Assembly: GCF_002902845.1 (NCBI RefSeq)
Contig: NZ_PPTF01000015.1
Span: 37,652 to 101,651 of the forward strand
Length of the DNA: 64,000 nt
Origin: Chromobacterium sinusclupearum
Lineage (GTDB): Bacteria > Pseudomonadota > Gammaproteobacteria > Burkholderiales > Chromobacteriaceae
Direction of reading: 5' to 3'
Shown here: positions 31,503 through 39,671 of the stretch, piece by piece
How the letters are laid out: each line of letters opens with the position of its first letter
Position numbering within the stretch: the stretch's first letter is position 1
The notes under the pieces: model-generated
Seen by the model: only the letters and a program-made list of their open reading frames with translations
Told to the model about the DNA's origin: nothing
Database searches by the model: none
Made by a program: the position numbers and the translations under genes

Positions 31503-33589
31503 ACTCGCTGACCAAACTGCTTGCCGATATCGGCCGCCACAAACTGGCCGCCCCGCTGTTCCTCCTGGCCATTCTGGCCATGGTGATGCTGCCGCTGCCG
31601 CCCCTGGCGCTGGACATGCTGTTCACCTTCAACATCGTGCTGGCCATCATTGTGATCCTTGTCAGCGTGTCGGCGCGGCGGCCGCTGGATTTCTCGGTGT
31701 TCCCCACCATCATCCTGGCCACTACGCTGCTTCGGCTGTCGCTGAACGTGGCGTCCACCCGCGTGGTGCTGCTGCACGGCCACGAGGGCACGCATGCCGC
31801 CGGCCGGGTGATCGAGGCCTTCGGCAATGTGGTGATAGGCGGCAACTTCGTGGTCGGCATGGTGGTGTTCGTCATCCTGATGATCATCAACTTCATGGTG
31901 GTGACCAAGGGCGCCGAGCGCATTTCCGAAGTGTCCGCCCGCTTCACGCTGGACGCGCTGCCGGGCAAGCAGATGGCCATCGACGCCGACCTCAACGCCG
32001 GCCTGATCAATCAGGAGCAGGCGCAGCAGCGGCGCCGCGACATCGCCACCGAGGCGGACTTCTACGGCGCAATGGACGGCGCGTCCAAATTCGTGCGCGG
32101 CGACGCCATCGCCGGCATCCTGATCCTAATCATCAACCTGTTCGGCGGCGTGGCCATCGGCGCGCTGATGCACGGCCTGTCCGCCGGCGACGCCTTCCGC
32201 CAGTACGCGCTGATGACCATAGGCGACGGCCTGGTGGCGCAGATTCCGGCGCTGCTCTTGTCGTCAGCCGCCGCCATCATCGTCACCCGCATCAGCGACG
32301 ACGGCGACATGCCGGCCCAGGTGGGCAAGCAGATGCTGGCCTCGCCGACCGTGCTGATGAGCGCCGCCGGCATGATGTTGATCCTGGCCATCATCCCCGG
32401 CATGCCCTGGCCCACCTTCCTGGGATTCGCCGCGCTGCTGGCCTATGTGGCCTGGCGCATGCACGCGCGCCAGCCGCCGGCCGCCGCCGCGCTGAATCAG
32501 ACCGCGGTGAAGTCTGCCATTCAGGGCGAGGCGGAAATCGAGCTGGAATGGAGCACCCTGCCCTATTCCGATGTGTTGAGCGTCACGCTGGGCTACCGGC
32601 TGGTGGCGCTGCTGGATGCCAGTCAGGGGGCGCCGCTGACCAAGCGGGTCAAGGGTGTGCGGCAAAGCCTGTCCGAGCAGATGGGCCTGCTGCTGCCGGC
32701 CATCAGCCTGCGCGACGATCTGCGGCTCAAACCCTCGCAATACGCCATCCAGATCTCCGGCGCCACCGTGGCGGAGGCGGAGGTCTACGCCGACCGCCTG
32801 ATGGCCATTCCCTCGCCGGAAGTCTACGGCGACATCGACGGCATCCCCGGCATCGATCCGGCCTACGGCATGCCGGTGACGTGGATCGCGTTGACCGACA
32901 AGAGCAAGGCGCTGGGCCTCGGTTATCAGGTGGTGGACTGCGCCAGCGTGATGGCCACCCATTTGAACAAGGTGATGCGCGAAAACCTGCCCGAACTGTT
33001 CCGCCATGACGACGTGGCGGCGCTGACCGAAAGGCTGTCGGCCCTCGCCCCCAAGCTGGCGACCGCGCTGGGCCAGGCGCTGACGCCGGTGCAGCAACTG
33101 CGCGCCTATCGCCAGCTGCTGCAGGACGGCATCTCGCTGAAAGACATCGTGCCTGTCGCCACGGCCCTGCTGGAAGCCAGCGACACCACCAAGGATGCCA
33201 TCATGCTGGCCGCCGAAGTGCGCTGCGCGTTGAAACGGCAGATCGTGCAGGCCATCGCCGGCCCGCGCGACGAAATCCGCGCCTTCAATCTGTCGGCCGA
33301 GCTGGAAAACCTGCTGCTCTCCGCGCTGTCGCAGGCGCAGCAAACCGGCAAGCCTCAGCTGGACAGCTTCCCGGTGGACCCGAACGTGCTGCAGCAGCTG
33401 CAAGCCAATATGCCGGTGATACGCGATCAGATGAAACAGATGGGCCAGCCGCCGGTGCTGCTGGTGATGCCGCAAATCCGGCCGCTGCTGGCGCGCTACG
33501 GCCGGCTGTTCGCACCCGGCCTGAACGTCCTGTCGTACAACGAGGTGCCGGAAAGCCGCCAGGTCAGCTTGACGGGTACGCTGGGCTGA
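31499..33589 (+). CDS. flhA: Flagellar export gate protein FlhA
   Basis: 696 residues, the usual length. Eight membrane segments fill the first 320 residues, with the FHIPEP-family signature RISEVSARFTLDALPGKQM. The large cytoplasmic domain follows (IELEWSTLPYSDVLSVTLGY through NVLSYNEVPESRQVSLTG). It forms the nonameric docking ring for substrate-chaperone complexes. Last gene of the plus-strand flagellar run. Confidence 0.96.
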   Translation: MNSLTKLLADIGRHKLAAPLFLLAILAMVMLPLPPLALDMLFTFNIVLAIIVILVSVSARRPLDFSVFPTIILATTLLRLSLNVASTRVVLLHGHEGTHAAGRVIEAFGNVVIGGNFVVGMVVFVILMIINFMVVTKGAERISEVSARFTLDALPGKQMAIDADLNAGLINQEQAQQRRRDIATEADFYGAMDGASKFVRGDAIAGILILIINLFGGVAIGALMHGLSAGDAFRQYALMTIGDGLVAQIPALLLSSAAAIIVTRISDDGDMPAQVGKQMLASPTVLMSAAGMMLILAIIPGMPWPTFLGFAALLAYVAWRMHARQPPAAAALNQTAVKSAIQGEAEIELEWSTLPYSDVLSVTLGYRLVALLDASQGAPLTKRVKGVRQSLSEQMGLLLPAISLRDDLRLKPSQYAIQISGATVAEAEVYADRLMAIPSPEVYGDIDGIPGIDPAYGMPVTWIALTDKSKALGLGYQVVDCASVMATHLNKVMRENLPELFRHDDVAALTERLSALAPKLATALGQALTPVQQLRAYRQLLQDGISLKDIVPVATALLEASDTTKDAIMLAAEVRCALKRQIVQAIAGPRDEIRAFNLSAELENLLLSALSQAQQTGKPQLDSFPVDPNVLQQLQANMPVIRDQMKQMGQPPVLLVMPQIRPLLARYGRLFAPGLNVLSYNEVPESRQVSLTGTLG

Positions 33590-33831
33590 CCTTGTTGCAT
33601 TTCATGCGCAAGGGCGGCATTTCGCGCGAGATGCGCCGCCACGCCGCCAGAATGGCTGCAGCCCTTGCCAGGAAAGGACTCATACCAATGGATTTTTTTG
33701 CATGTTGTGAAAATGCAATTGCATGATTTGCAAAATACGAAAATTTTGCCATTTAATGCACATTACACTGGCATGACAAGAAGATGGGTGCTAGCATGCA
33801 GAGCATGAATTTGATGTGAAGGTACTTCACC
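33590..33831 (+). promoter_or_regulatory. Regulatory gap with palindromes upstream of the BetR-receiver gene
   Basis: The 242 bases hold no gene. The second half is strikingly AT-rich and contains the 12-bp perfect palindrome ATGCAATTGCAT (33713-33724), then the inverted repeat GCAAAAT, six bases, ATTTTGC (33730-33749). A possible promoter is TTGCAA (33728-33733), 18 bases, TTTAAT. The repeats would then be operator sites for the downstream regulator or another factor. Confidence 0.45.
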
Positions 33832-34713
33832 ATGTCCGATGCCAAATGCGCCAATCAGATCATCTGTGACAACATCCGCGCCCAGCTGGAGCACTTCCAC
33901 TGGCCGGAAGCCCAACAAGCCGGTCTGATCGAACAGATTCTGGGATTGAGCACTTCCCAGGCCTACCGCAAGCTGAACGGCAGCAGCCCATGGCAGCTGG
34001 CCCAGGTGGAAAAGCTTGCCCAATATCTGAATATCCCCACCTCCACCCTGCTGGTGAACCGCGCGCAGCCGGATGCCCCGGCCACGCCCGCCGCCAACGA
34101 GCAGGAGCTGATTCCGGCCATTCTGCATCTGAACAACCAGAGCGGCGAAGCGCACTGTTGGATCCAGCTGGGCGAAGAACTGGCAGACGACTCCTGCGCC
34201 CCGCTGCTGCTGGCCAAGCGGCTGCATGACTGTTGGCATGTCTTCCCCGGCACCCAGTTCGACGGCGAGGGCGGCCATGAAGTCACGTACCTGACCATCC
34301 GCCCGCCCAAGCGCGCCAACAGCAAGCGCCTGCTGGTCGCGGTGCTGGATGACAAGGATGCCGACCTGCTGTCCGCCATCCTGGTGCAGCAGGGTCTGTT
34401 CGCGCTGCCTTACTACCAGTCGCAAGCGCTGCTGCAGGCGCTGCCGCAGGAAGATTTTGACGCTTTCGTGCTGGACTGGGTGCTGGACGAGCCCGGCAGC
34501 TGCATGCAAGTGATCGAAACCATCCGCCGCCATTCGCCGAATGTGCCTATCATCGTGCTGACCGGCTACGCGCTGGAGCACGAGAATGAGCTGTCCCAAG
34601 CGCTGCAGACGCACGGCGTCTACTACATCGGCAAGCCGGCGCCCGGCTCCATCCTGGCGCTGCAGATCAAGAACATGGTCACCAACGCGCTGGAACCGGC
34701 CGGGCTGAACTAA
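33832..34713 (+). CDS. BetR-type helix-turn-helix protein with a receiver domain
   Basis: 293 residues. The N-terminal domain (about 5-75) looks like BetR: IEQILGLSTSQAYRKLNGSSPW, a helix-turn-helix like those of phage-type repressors. The middle (80-160) is of unknown fold. The C-terminal half (165-290) is a receiver-like domain: LVAVLDDKDADLL at the start, FDAFVLDWVLDEPG with the probable phosphorylated Asp, IIVLTGYALEHE with the Thr, and a final KPAP with the conserved Lys. It is convergent with the hybrid kinase gene at 34781-36514 and next to the flagellar cluster, so it may receive phosphate from that kinase. RBS is weak (AAGGTACTTCACC). Confidence 0.8.
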   Translation: MSDAKCANQIICDNIRAQLEHFHWPEAQQAGLIEQILGLSTSQAYRKLNGSSPWQLAQVEKLAQYLNIPTSTLLVNRAQPDAPATPAANEQELIPAILHLNNQSGEAHCWIQLGEELADDSCAPLLLAKRLHDCWHVFPGTQFDGEGGHEVTYLTIRPPKRANSKRLLVAVLDDKDADLLSAILVQQGLFALPYYQSQALLQALPQEDFDAFVLDWVLDEPGSCMQVIETIRRHSPNVPIIVLTGYALEHENELSQALQTHGVYYIGKPAPGSILALQIKNMVTNALEPAGLN

Positions 34714-34732
34714 ACCGCATCCGCGCAAAAAC

Positions 34733-34758
34733 AAACAGGCTCCGCAAGGAGCCTGTTT
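34733..34758. terminator. Bidirectional terminator between BetR-receiver and kinase genes
   Basis: AAACAGGCTCC, GCAA, GGAGCCTGTTT: a perfect 11-bp stem. The minus strand continues TTTGTTTTTG, so it serves the kinase operon well and the plus-strand gene less strongly. Confidence 0.85.
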
Positions 34759-34780
34759 GCATGCCATCGTACGATGCGGT

Positions 34781-36514
34781 CTACGCCGGCAACACCGCCA
34801 ACGCCGCGCGCAGCTGCTGGCCATCGAAAGGCTTGCCCAACCGGGCGGAAAACCAGCTGGCGCGGGAATCGGCAAATTCGGCCGGATCGGCGCTCATTGC
34901 CAGCATCAACGGTCTTTGCGGCTGCTTGCGCGCCAGTTCCGCCAGCAGATAGCCGCTGTCGCCGCCCAGCTGCATGTCCAGCAGCAGGATGTCGAATCGC
35001 TGCTGCGCCAGGCAATCCGCCGCCTGCGTCAAGGTGGCGGCGCTGCGCACCTGGAAACCATCCTGAGCCAGCCACTCCGCCACCGACGAACGAATCTGGG
35101 CGTCATCGTCCACCAGCAGCAGGCTGCGCCCGCCTCGGCCCGCCAACACCTCGCGCAGCGGCAGCCGCACCGTGAAGACCGATCCCTTGCCCACTTCGCT
35201 GTCCATCTCGATATGGCCACCGAACAATCGCACCAGTTCCTTGACGATGGACAGGCCCAAGCCGCTGCTGCCGGGACGGCGATTGCGCCCCTGGCTGAAC
35301 GGCTGGAAGATGCGCTGCCGGTCTTCCTCGGCGATGCCGATGCCGGTATCGCTGACCTCCAGCCACAACTCCAGCTGCTCCTCGCTGCGCAGGCCGCGCG
35401 CGCGGATCTTGACTTCGCCCTGGTCGGTATAGCGGATGGCGTTGGACACCAGATTGCCGACGATCTGGCGCAGACGGATTTCGTCCATCATCACCATGTC
35501 CGGCAGGTCCGAAGTCTCGCATAGCAGCTGCAGTCCCTTGGCGTCGGCCAGCGGCTGCATCACTTCCACCACCGTGCGCAGCACGCCGCTCAGGCTCATC
35601 CGCCCCGGATTCAGCCGCAGCTGCATGTTCTTGATCGCCGACACGTCCATGATGTCATGCACTTGGCTGGTCAGCTGCGCCATGCCGGCCTTCATCCGCT
35701 TCAACGCCAGTTGCGCGGCCGGTTCCGGCAGCACGGCCGGCTCCACCAGCTCCATGCACATTTGCATCGATTGCAAGGGGGAGCGAATCTCATGCCCCAG
35801 CGCGCCCAGGAAGGTGGTGCGATCCAGCTCCAGCGCCACTGTCGCCTGGTGGGCGTCGCGCTCCTGGTCCAGCAGCGACTGACGGGCCTCCGCCAAGGTC
35901 TTCACCTCATGGAAACGCATCAGCATCAGCAGAATGCCGCAGATGCCGCCGCACAACACCAGCTGCAGGGCCAGCATCTGCGAGCGCTGGCTGGACAGCG
36001 CGCGGGTGCGCGCCATCCGCGCCGCGACCTCGGCTTCGCGGCTCTGCACGGCGAAATTCGCCAGCACCGGGCGCAGCGCATCGATGCGCAACACCATCTT
36101 GCGCGCCGCCTGCGGCGTCATGTTTTGCCAGTCGCGGGCTTTCAACATCGGGCTGAGCGCGGTTTTCAACTCATCAAAGCCTGACACGGCCTTGAGTTGG
36201 CGGTGCACCAGCACGGTGTCAGGCGCCTCGAACACCTGATAGCGACTGAGCAAGAGTTGATATTGCTGTTTCATCGCCGGCAGGTTCTGCGGCGCGGCGG
36301 CATAGCCGATCAGTTCGGCGCGGGTCTTCTCCAGCTCTATATGCAACTGCGCGACATTCCAGTACAGCTGCTCGCTCTTGCCGCCATCAATCAAAGCCTG
36401 GCTGGCGTGGTCGATGCGGTAAAAGTTCCACACCGCGGCGAACAGCAGTACCAACAGCGGCAACATCAGCCACCACGGCATGCGCAGCGTTTTTTTGAGC
36501 TTGGCCAGCGTCAC
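34781..36514 (-). CDS. Hybrid sensor histidine kinase
   Basis: 577 residues from a GTG that overlaps the upstream stop (GTGA). Order: transmembrane segment 13-31, a helical periplasmic domain of about 150 residues, transmembrane segment 181-199, phospho-acceptor helix with His241 in GHEIRSPLQ, an ATPase domain with NLVSNAIRY, SDTGIGIAEED and SGLGLSIVKEL, and a C-terminal receiver domain (LLVDDDAQIR; DILLLDMQLGG; final KPF). No HAMP domain is obvious between membrane and His helix. It is made with the periplasmic protein encoded just upstream, which is its probable sensing partner, and lies opposite a receiver-containing regulator. Confidence 0.9.
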   Translation of the reverse strand: MTLAKLKKTLRMPWWLMLPLLVLLFAAVWNFYRIDHASQALIDGGKSEQLYWNVAQLHIELEKTRAELIGYAAAPQNLPAMKQQYQLLLSRYQVFEAPDTVLVHRQLKAVSGFDELKTALSPMLKARDWQNMTPQAARKMVLRIDALRPVLANFAVQSREAEVAARMARTRALSSQRSQMLALQLVLCGGICGILLMLMRFHEVKTLAEARQSLLDQERDAHQATVALELDRTTFLGALGHEIRSPLQSMQMCMELVEPAVLPEPAAQLALKRMKAGMAQLTSQVHDIMDVSAIKNMQLRLNPGRMSLSGVLRTVVEVMQPLADAKGLQLLCETSDLPDMVMMDEIRLRQIVGNLVSNAIRYTDQGEVKIRARGLRSEEQLELWLEVSDTGIGIAEEDRQRIFQPFSQGRNRRPGSSGLGLSIVKELVRLFGGHIEMDSEVGKGSVFTVRLPLREVLAGRGGRSLLLVDDDAQIRSSVAEWLAQDGFQVRSAATLTQAADCLAQQRFDILLLDMQLGGDSGYLLAELARKQPQRPLMLAMSADPAEFADSRASWFSARLGKPFDGQQLRAALAVLPA

Positions 36515-36999
36515 ATCACCTCCAGCGCTTCGACCTGCCATACCAGTTTGGCGTCAAGCGGCGGTCCTTTTTCGGCATCGGGCATCTCGGGCAAGGGGTA
36601 CATCAGCCACAAGGGTCCGTAATGGGCGACATCGAACGGCTTGTTATCGATGCGGCGCGCCAGCATCACATTGCGGCTGTTCAATTCGGAAACGGCAATG
36701 TCGTAACGGTAATAGTTGATCGCCAGCACTCTCACCGTGCTGCCCTTGGCCTCCACCTTGGCCAGGATATCCTTCACCAGCGGACCGCTGAACGTCACCA
36801 CCGGCGTCCAACTGGTGGCGGTGCGAAAACTCAGCTGCCGCAGCTTCGCCAAATCGCTGTCGCGGAATTGATAAACCCCGCGCTTGGCATCGGTGAAGCG
36901 CCCGATCTTTCCCGACACCGTCAACACCACCGGATCGGCATCAGCCAGAGCGCAAGCGCTCAGGCACAGGCCTAACCATACCCACCAGGCCTTTCGCAT
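36511..36999 (-). CDS. Small periplasmic protein with a molybdopterin-oxidoreductase-like fold, no cysteine
   Basis: About 162 residues from the ATG at 36999; two further in-frame ATGs lie up to 12 bases upstream. A signal peptide (MRKAWWVWLGLCLSACALA) targets it to the periplasm. The rest resembles the small SUOX-type domain proteins (LTVSGKIG, WTPVVTFSGPLVKDILAKV, YHYGPLWLMYPL-type turn). The mature part contains no Cys, so it cannot bind molybdenum cofactor through the usual Cys ligand. Its stop overlaps the start of the hybrid kinase gene, which suggests that it delivers a signal to that kinase. The function is not known. Confidence 0.7.
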   Translation of the reverse strand: MRKAWWVWLGLCLSACALADADPVVLTVSGKIGRFTDAKRGVYQFRDSDLAKLRQLSFRTATSWTPVVTFSGPLVKDILAKVEAKGSTVRVLAINYYRYDIAVSELNSRNVMLARRIDNKPFDVAHYGPLWLMYPLPEMPDAEKGPPLDAKLVWQVEALEVM

Positions 37000-37135
37000 A
37001 GCCATCCTCATCGTCCAACACAAAAAAGCGCAATTATATTCGCCACAACAGTGGAACAACCAGCTTTGCGCGGCAATTGCATACGGTCCGTCGCATTATC
37101 CCCCACCCTCATGCCGTATGGCGTTGCCAATGCAT

Positions 37136-37168
37136 AATAAAAAAGCCAGCGGCATAGCCACTGGCTTT
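37136..37168 (-). terminator. Rho-independent terminator of the flagellin gene
   Basis: Stem AAAGCCAG / CTGGCTTT with an inner GGC/GCC pairing across one mismatch. On the minus strand it is followed by TTTTTTATTATG, 32 bases after the flagellin stop. Confidence 0.88.
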
Positions 37169-37199
37169 CGCGCGGCAAAATACGCCGCCATCCCGATGA

Positions 37200-38075
37200 T
37201 TACTGCAGCAGGGACATGGCCAGGCTGTTCATGCTGCCGCTTTGCTTCAGCATGGAGGTGCTAGCCTGCATCAGCATCTGCTTGGCGGTCATGCTGGAGC
37301 TTTCGACTGCGTAGTCGGTATCCATGATGCGGCCCTTGGCGGCCAGGGTATTGTTGTTCACGTTGTTCAGGTTGTTGACGACGTGGTCCAGGCGGTTGGC
37401 GGCGGCGCCCATCACCGATCGGGAGGTGCCGACATTGGCGATCGCAGTGTTCAACTTGTCGATGGTGTCGGCAATGCCGACCTCGGTACCTGCAGCCGGC
37501 GCGCCGCCACCCGCAGCAGCGCCGTAAGTGGAGGCTGCAGCAGCCAGCGCGGTGTCCAGTGCTGTCAGCGATGTCTTGGTATCGATTACCATCTGCTCGT
37601 CCTTGGACGCGCCAATCTGGAAGGTCACTTTGTCGCCGTTACCCAATGTGCCGGCGGTCTTGTCCAACAGCTTCTGACCGCCGAACGTGGTGTTACCCAT
37701 GATGTTCTTCAATTCCTTGCCCAGTGCGTCATACTCGGCCTGCATGGCGGTTTTGTCATCGGTGGTAGTGGTGGCGTTGGTGCCTTCGGTGGCCAAATCC
37801 TTCATGCGCTGCAGGATGTTAGTCACTTCGCCCAGCGCGCCTTCGGCGGTCTGCAGCATGGAGATGCCGTTCTGCGCGTTCTTCATGGCGACGGTCATGC
37901 CGCGGCTTTGCGCGTCCAGACGGGTGGCGATCTGCAGGCCGGCGGCATCGTCCATCGCGGAGTTGATGCGCAGGCCGGTGCCCAGGCGAGTCATGGAAGT
38001 GGACAGCGCGCCTTGGGTGCTGTTCATATTGGACTTGGTGTTCAGTGCCGCGATATTGGTATACAGGCTCAGCAT
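37200..38075 (-). CDS. lafA: Lateral flagellin (LafA type)
   Basis: 291 residues, a short flagellin. The ATG at 38075 has GGAG upstream. The N-terminal D0/D1 part (LSLYTNIAALNTKSNMNSTQGALSTSMTRLGTGLRIN) and the C-terminal part (DTDYAVESSSMTAKQMLMQASTSMLKQ..SLLQ) are conserved. The central variable region is small and Ala/Gly-rich (AAAGGGAPAAG), so the filament surface domain is reduced. Single-copy here, with its own terminator and its own upstream promoter candidates. It lies at the end of the lateral gene region, next to regulatory genes. FliS and FliD for it are encoded in the cluster. Confidence 0.93.
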   Translation of the reverse strand: MLSLYTNIAALNTKSNMNSTQGALSTSMTRLGTGLRINSAMDDAAGLQIATRLDAQSRGMTVAMKNAQNGISMLQTAEGALGEVTNILQRMKDLATEGTNATTTTDDKTAMQAEYDALGKELKNIMGNTTFGGQKLLDKTAGTLGNGDKVTFQIGASKDEQMVIDTKTSLTALDTALAAAASTYGAAAGGGAPAAGTEVGIADTIDKLNTAIANVGTSRSVMGAAANRLDHVVNNLNNVNNNTLAAKGRIMDTDYAVESSSMTAKQMLMQASTSMLKQSGSMNSLAMSLLQ

Positions 38076-38128
38076 GGGAAAGCTCCATCTTGGTTGGTCG
38101 TGAATCGGCATCGCTGCCCTACCCCAAC

Positions 38129-38155
38129 AAGGCGGCCAAGCGTCCACACAACTTA
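38129..38155 (-). promoter_or_regulatory. Sigma-28-like promoter of the flagellin gene (tentative)
   Basis: The minus strand reads TAAG, 15 bases, GCCGCCTT, compared with the consensus TAAA, 15 bases, GCCGATAA. It starts 54 bases upstream of the ATG. A second GCCGATTC further in has no -35 partner at the right distance. Confidence 0.4.
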
Positions 38156-38191
38156 AACTGCAACAGAATGTGAAAAATCACGGCATTTTTC

Positions 38192-38207
38192 GCAAGCTTC
38201 ATGCCAT
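38192..38207 (-). promoter_or_regulatory. Sigma-54-like promoter upstream of the flagellin gene
   Basis: The minus strand reads ATGGCATGAAGCTTGC: TGGCATG (one mismatch to TGGCACG), four bases, TTGC, with GG and GC ten bases apart. It would start transcription about 105 bases before the flagellin ATG. Confidence 0.5.
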
Positions 38208-38278
38208 CAAGCCATAGCACGTCTATAAAGAAGATGCGCAATCCAGTCCAATGTCATTAAACGGATGGAGCATCAGCG

Positions 38279-39544
38279 ATGAATACCCAGGCAAACCCGT
38301 TTCTCGACCAAAGCGCCGTGCTAAGCCAATTCCCCGGCTTCGGCCCGGTCCTCGCCCACCAGCTGTCCGGCTATCTTTCCATAGGCGATGATGCCGGCGG
38401 CTGGCTGTATTTCTGGTTCAGCGAAGCCGCCAGCAATCCAGAACAGGCGCCGCTGCTGGTCTGGATCAATCAAGCGACGGAACAGAATGCCCTGGCATGC
38501 CTGTTCGATGGACACGGCCCGTATCTGCTGGACGAATCCGGCTGGGTGCATGCCAATCCGTTCAGCTGGCACCTCCATGCCAACTATCTGATCATCGATC
38601 AGCCGCTAGGCTATGGATTGTCCTTCCTGACCCATCCGCGCTATCAGCCGGCAAACTACGAGGAAACCAGCCAGCAAGCCTATCACGCGCTGCAGGAATT
38701 CCTGTTGCGCTGGCCCCGCTACCGGCAGCTTGACTGCTATCTGTTCGGCGTTGGCCAGGCCTGCCACACGCAAGCGCATCTCGCCCATCGCATCCTCGAT
38801 GGCAACCATGGCGGCCAGCCCCAGATCCGCTTGCGAGGGCTGGGCCTGGGCAATGCGCTGATCGCGCCCGAAATCCAGCTGCAGAGCCACATCGAATTTG
38901 CCAGCCAGCACCGGCTGATCCATGCCGAAGAAAAGAGCCATGCCGAAACCTTGCTACAGGATTTTCGCCAAGCCAATGCCTCGCCGTCACCGCTGCAGCG
39001 CCAGCGCGCAAATCAGCTGGCGAGGGAGTTGGAGCTTTATATCGAGCAATGCAGCGGCCGAGATTCGCAAGACATCCGCTTCCCTCCCAATCATGCTTTC
39101 CCGCAGCTTGACGATTACCTGGCCAAACCTGCGGTGCAGCAAGCTCTGCATATCGACCCGCGCGCGCTCAAGCCGCCCTCGCCATTCGCCAGGCAACAGG
39201 CGGCATGGCAGGAATCCTCTTCCCACCTGTTTCCAAGACTGATGGAAAAACTGAAGCTGCTGTTCTTTCATGGCGAGTACAGCATGCAAGGCAACCACCA
39301 CGGCATGGAGGCGTGGCTCAATACTCTCTATTGGAGCGATGCCGCAGTATTCCGCCAGCAAAAACGCGAAACCTGGCAGCCTTACGGCCTGCCCGCAGGC
39401 CAGTTTCGCCGCCTCAATCAGCTCTCCCATCTGATCATCCATGATGCAGGCCTGCATATCGCGCGCGCTCAGCCGGCCTGTTCCCTGGCTATGCTGCAGC
39501 AATACTTGGCGGCGACAGAGGCTGGGGAATCCCAAGCGCGTTAA
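38279..39544 (+). CDS. S10 serine carboxypeptidase-fold protein lacking the catalytic triad
   Basis: 421 residues. The fold signature of S10 peptidases is clear in order: SGYLSIGDDAGGWLYFWFSEA, LLVWINQ in place of LWLNGGPGCSS, then NPFSWHLHANYLIIDQPLGYGLSF, matching the canonical NP.SW..A..IFLDQP..VGFSY. The active residues are gone. The nucleophile Ser of GESYAG is Gly159 (GVGQACH), the Asp is Ser335 (GEYSMQGN), and the His is Leu392 (AGLHIARAQP), with His393 next to it. The Gly-rich oxyanion segment has also changed. No signal peptide is present, unlike secreted S10 enzymes. The region does not contain a frameshift, so this is a maintained gene and not a decayed one. It lies 127 bases before the CoA-transferase gene; function unknown. 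Confidence 0.85.
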   Translation: MNTQANPFLDQSAVLSQFPGFGPVLAHQLSGYLSIGDDAGGWLYFWFSEAASNPEQAPLLVWINQATEQNALACLFDGHGPYLLDESGWVHANPFSWHLHANYLIIDQPLGYGLSFLTHPRYQPANYEETSQQAYHALQEFLLRWPRYRQLDCYLFGVGQACHTQAHLAHRILDGNHGGQPQIRLRGLGLGNALIAPEIQLQSHIEFASQHRLIHAEEKSHAETLLQDFRQANASPSPLQRQRANQLARELELYIEQCSGRDSQDIRFPPNHAFPQLDDYLAKPAVQQALHIDPRALKPPSPFARQQAAWQESSSHLFPRLMEKLKLLFFHGEYSMQGNHHGMEAWLNTLYWSDAAVFRQQKRETWQPYGLPAGQFRRLNQLSHLIIHDAGLHIARAQPACSLAMLQQYLAATEAGESQAR

Positions 39545-39671
39545 GCCCCCTTCTTTAGCATGACGGCGACAGCGAAGTTTCCCATGCCAACCACCTGCTC
39601 CCACTAACGACTATAAATTGACCTTTCCTGCTCACTGAATTTAAATGTCATTTTCAATCAAGGGGAGCGCC

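Noticed and set aside
38279..39544. Treating the S10-like gene as a decayed pseudogene
   Set aside because: The frame is open over the full family length with conserved structural motifs and normal codon use; only active-site positions are changed.
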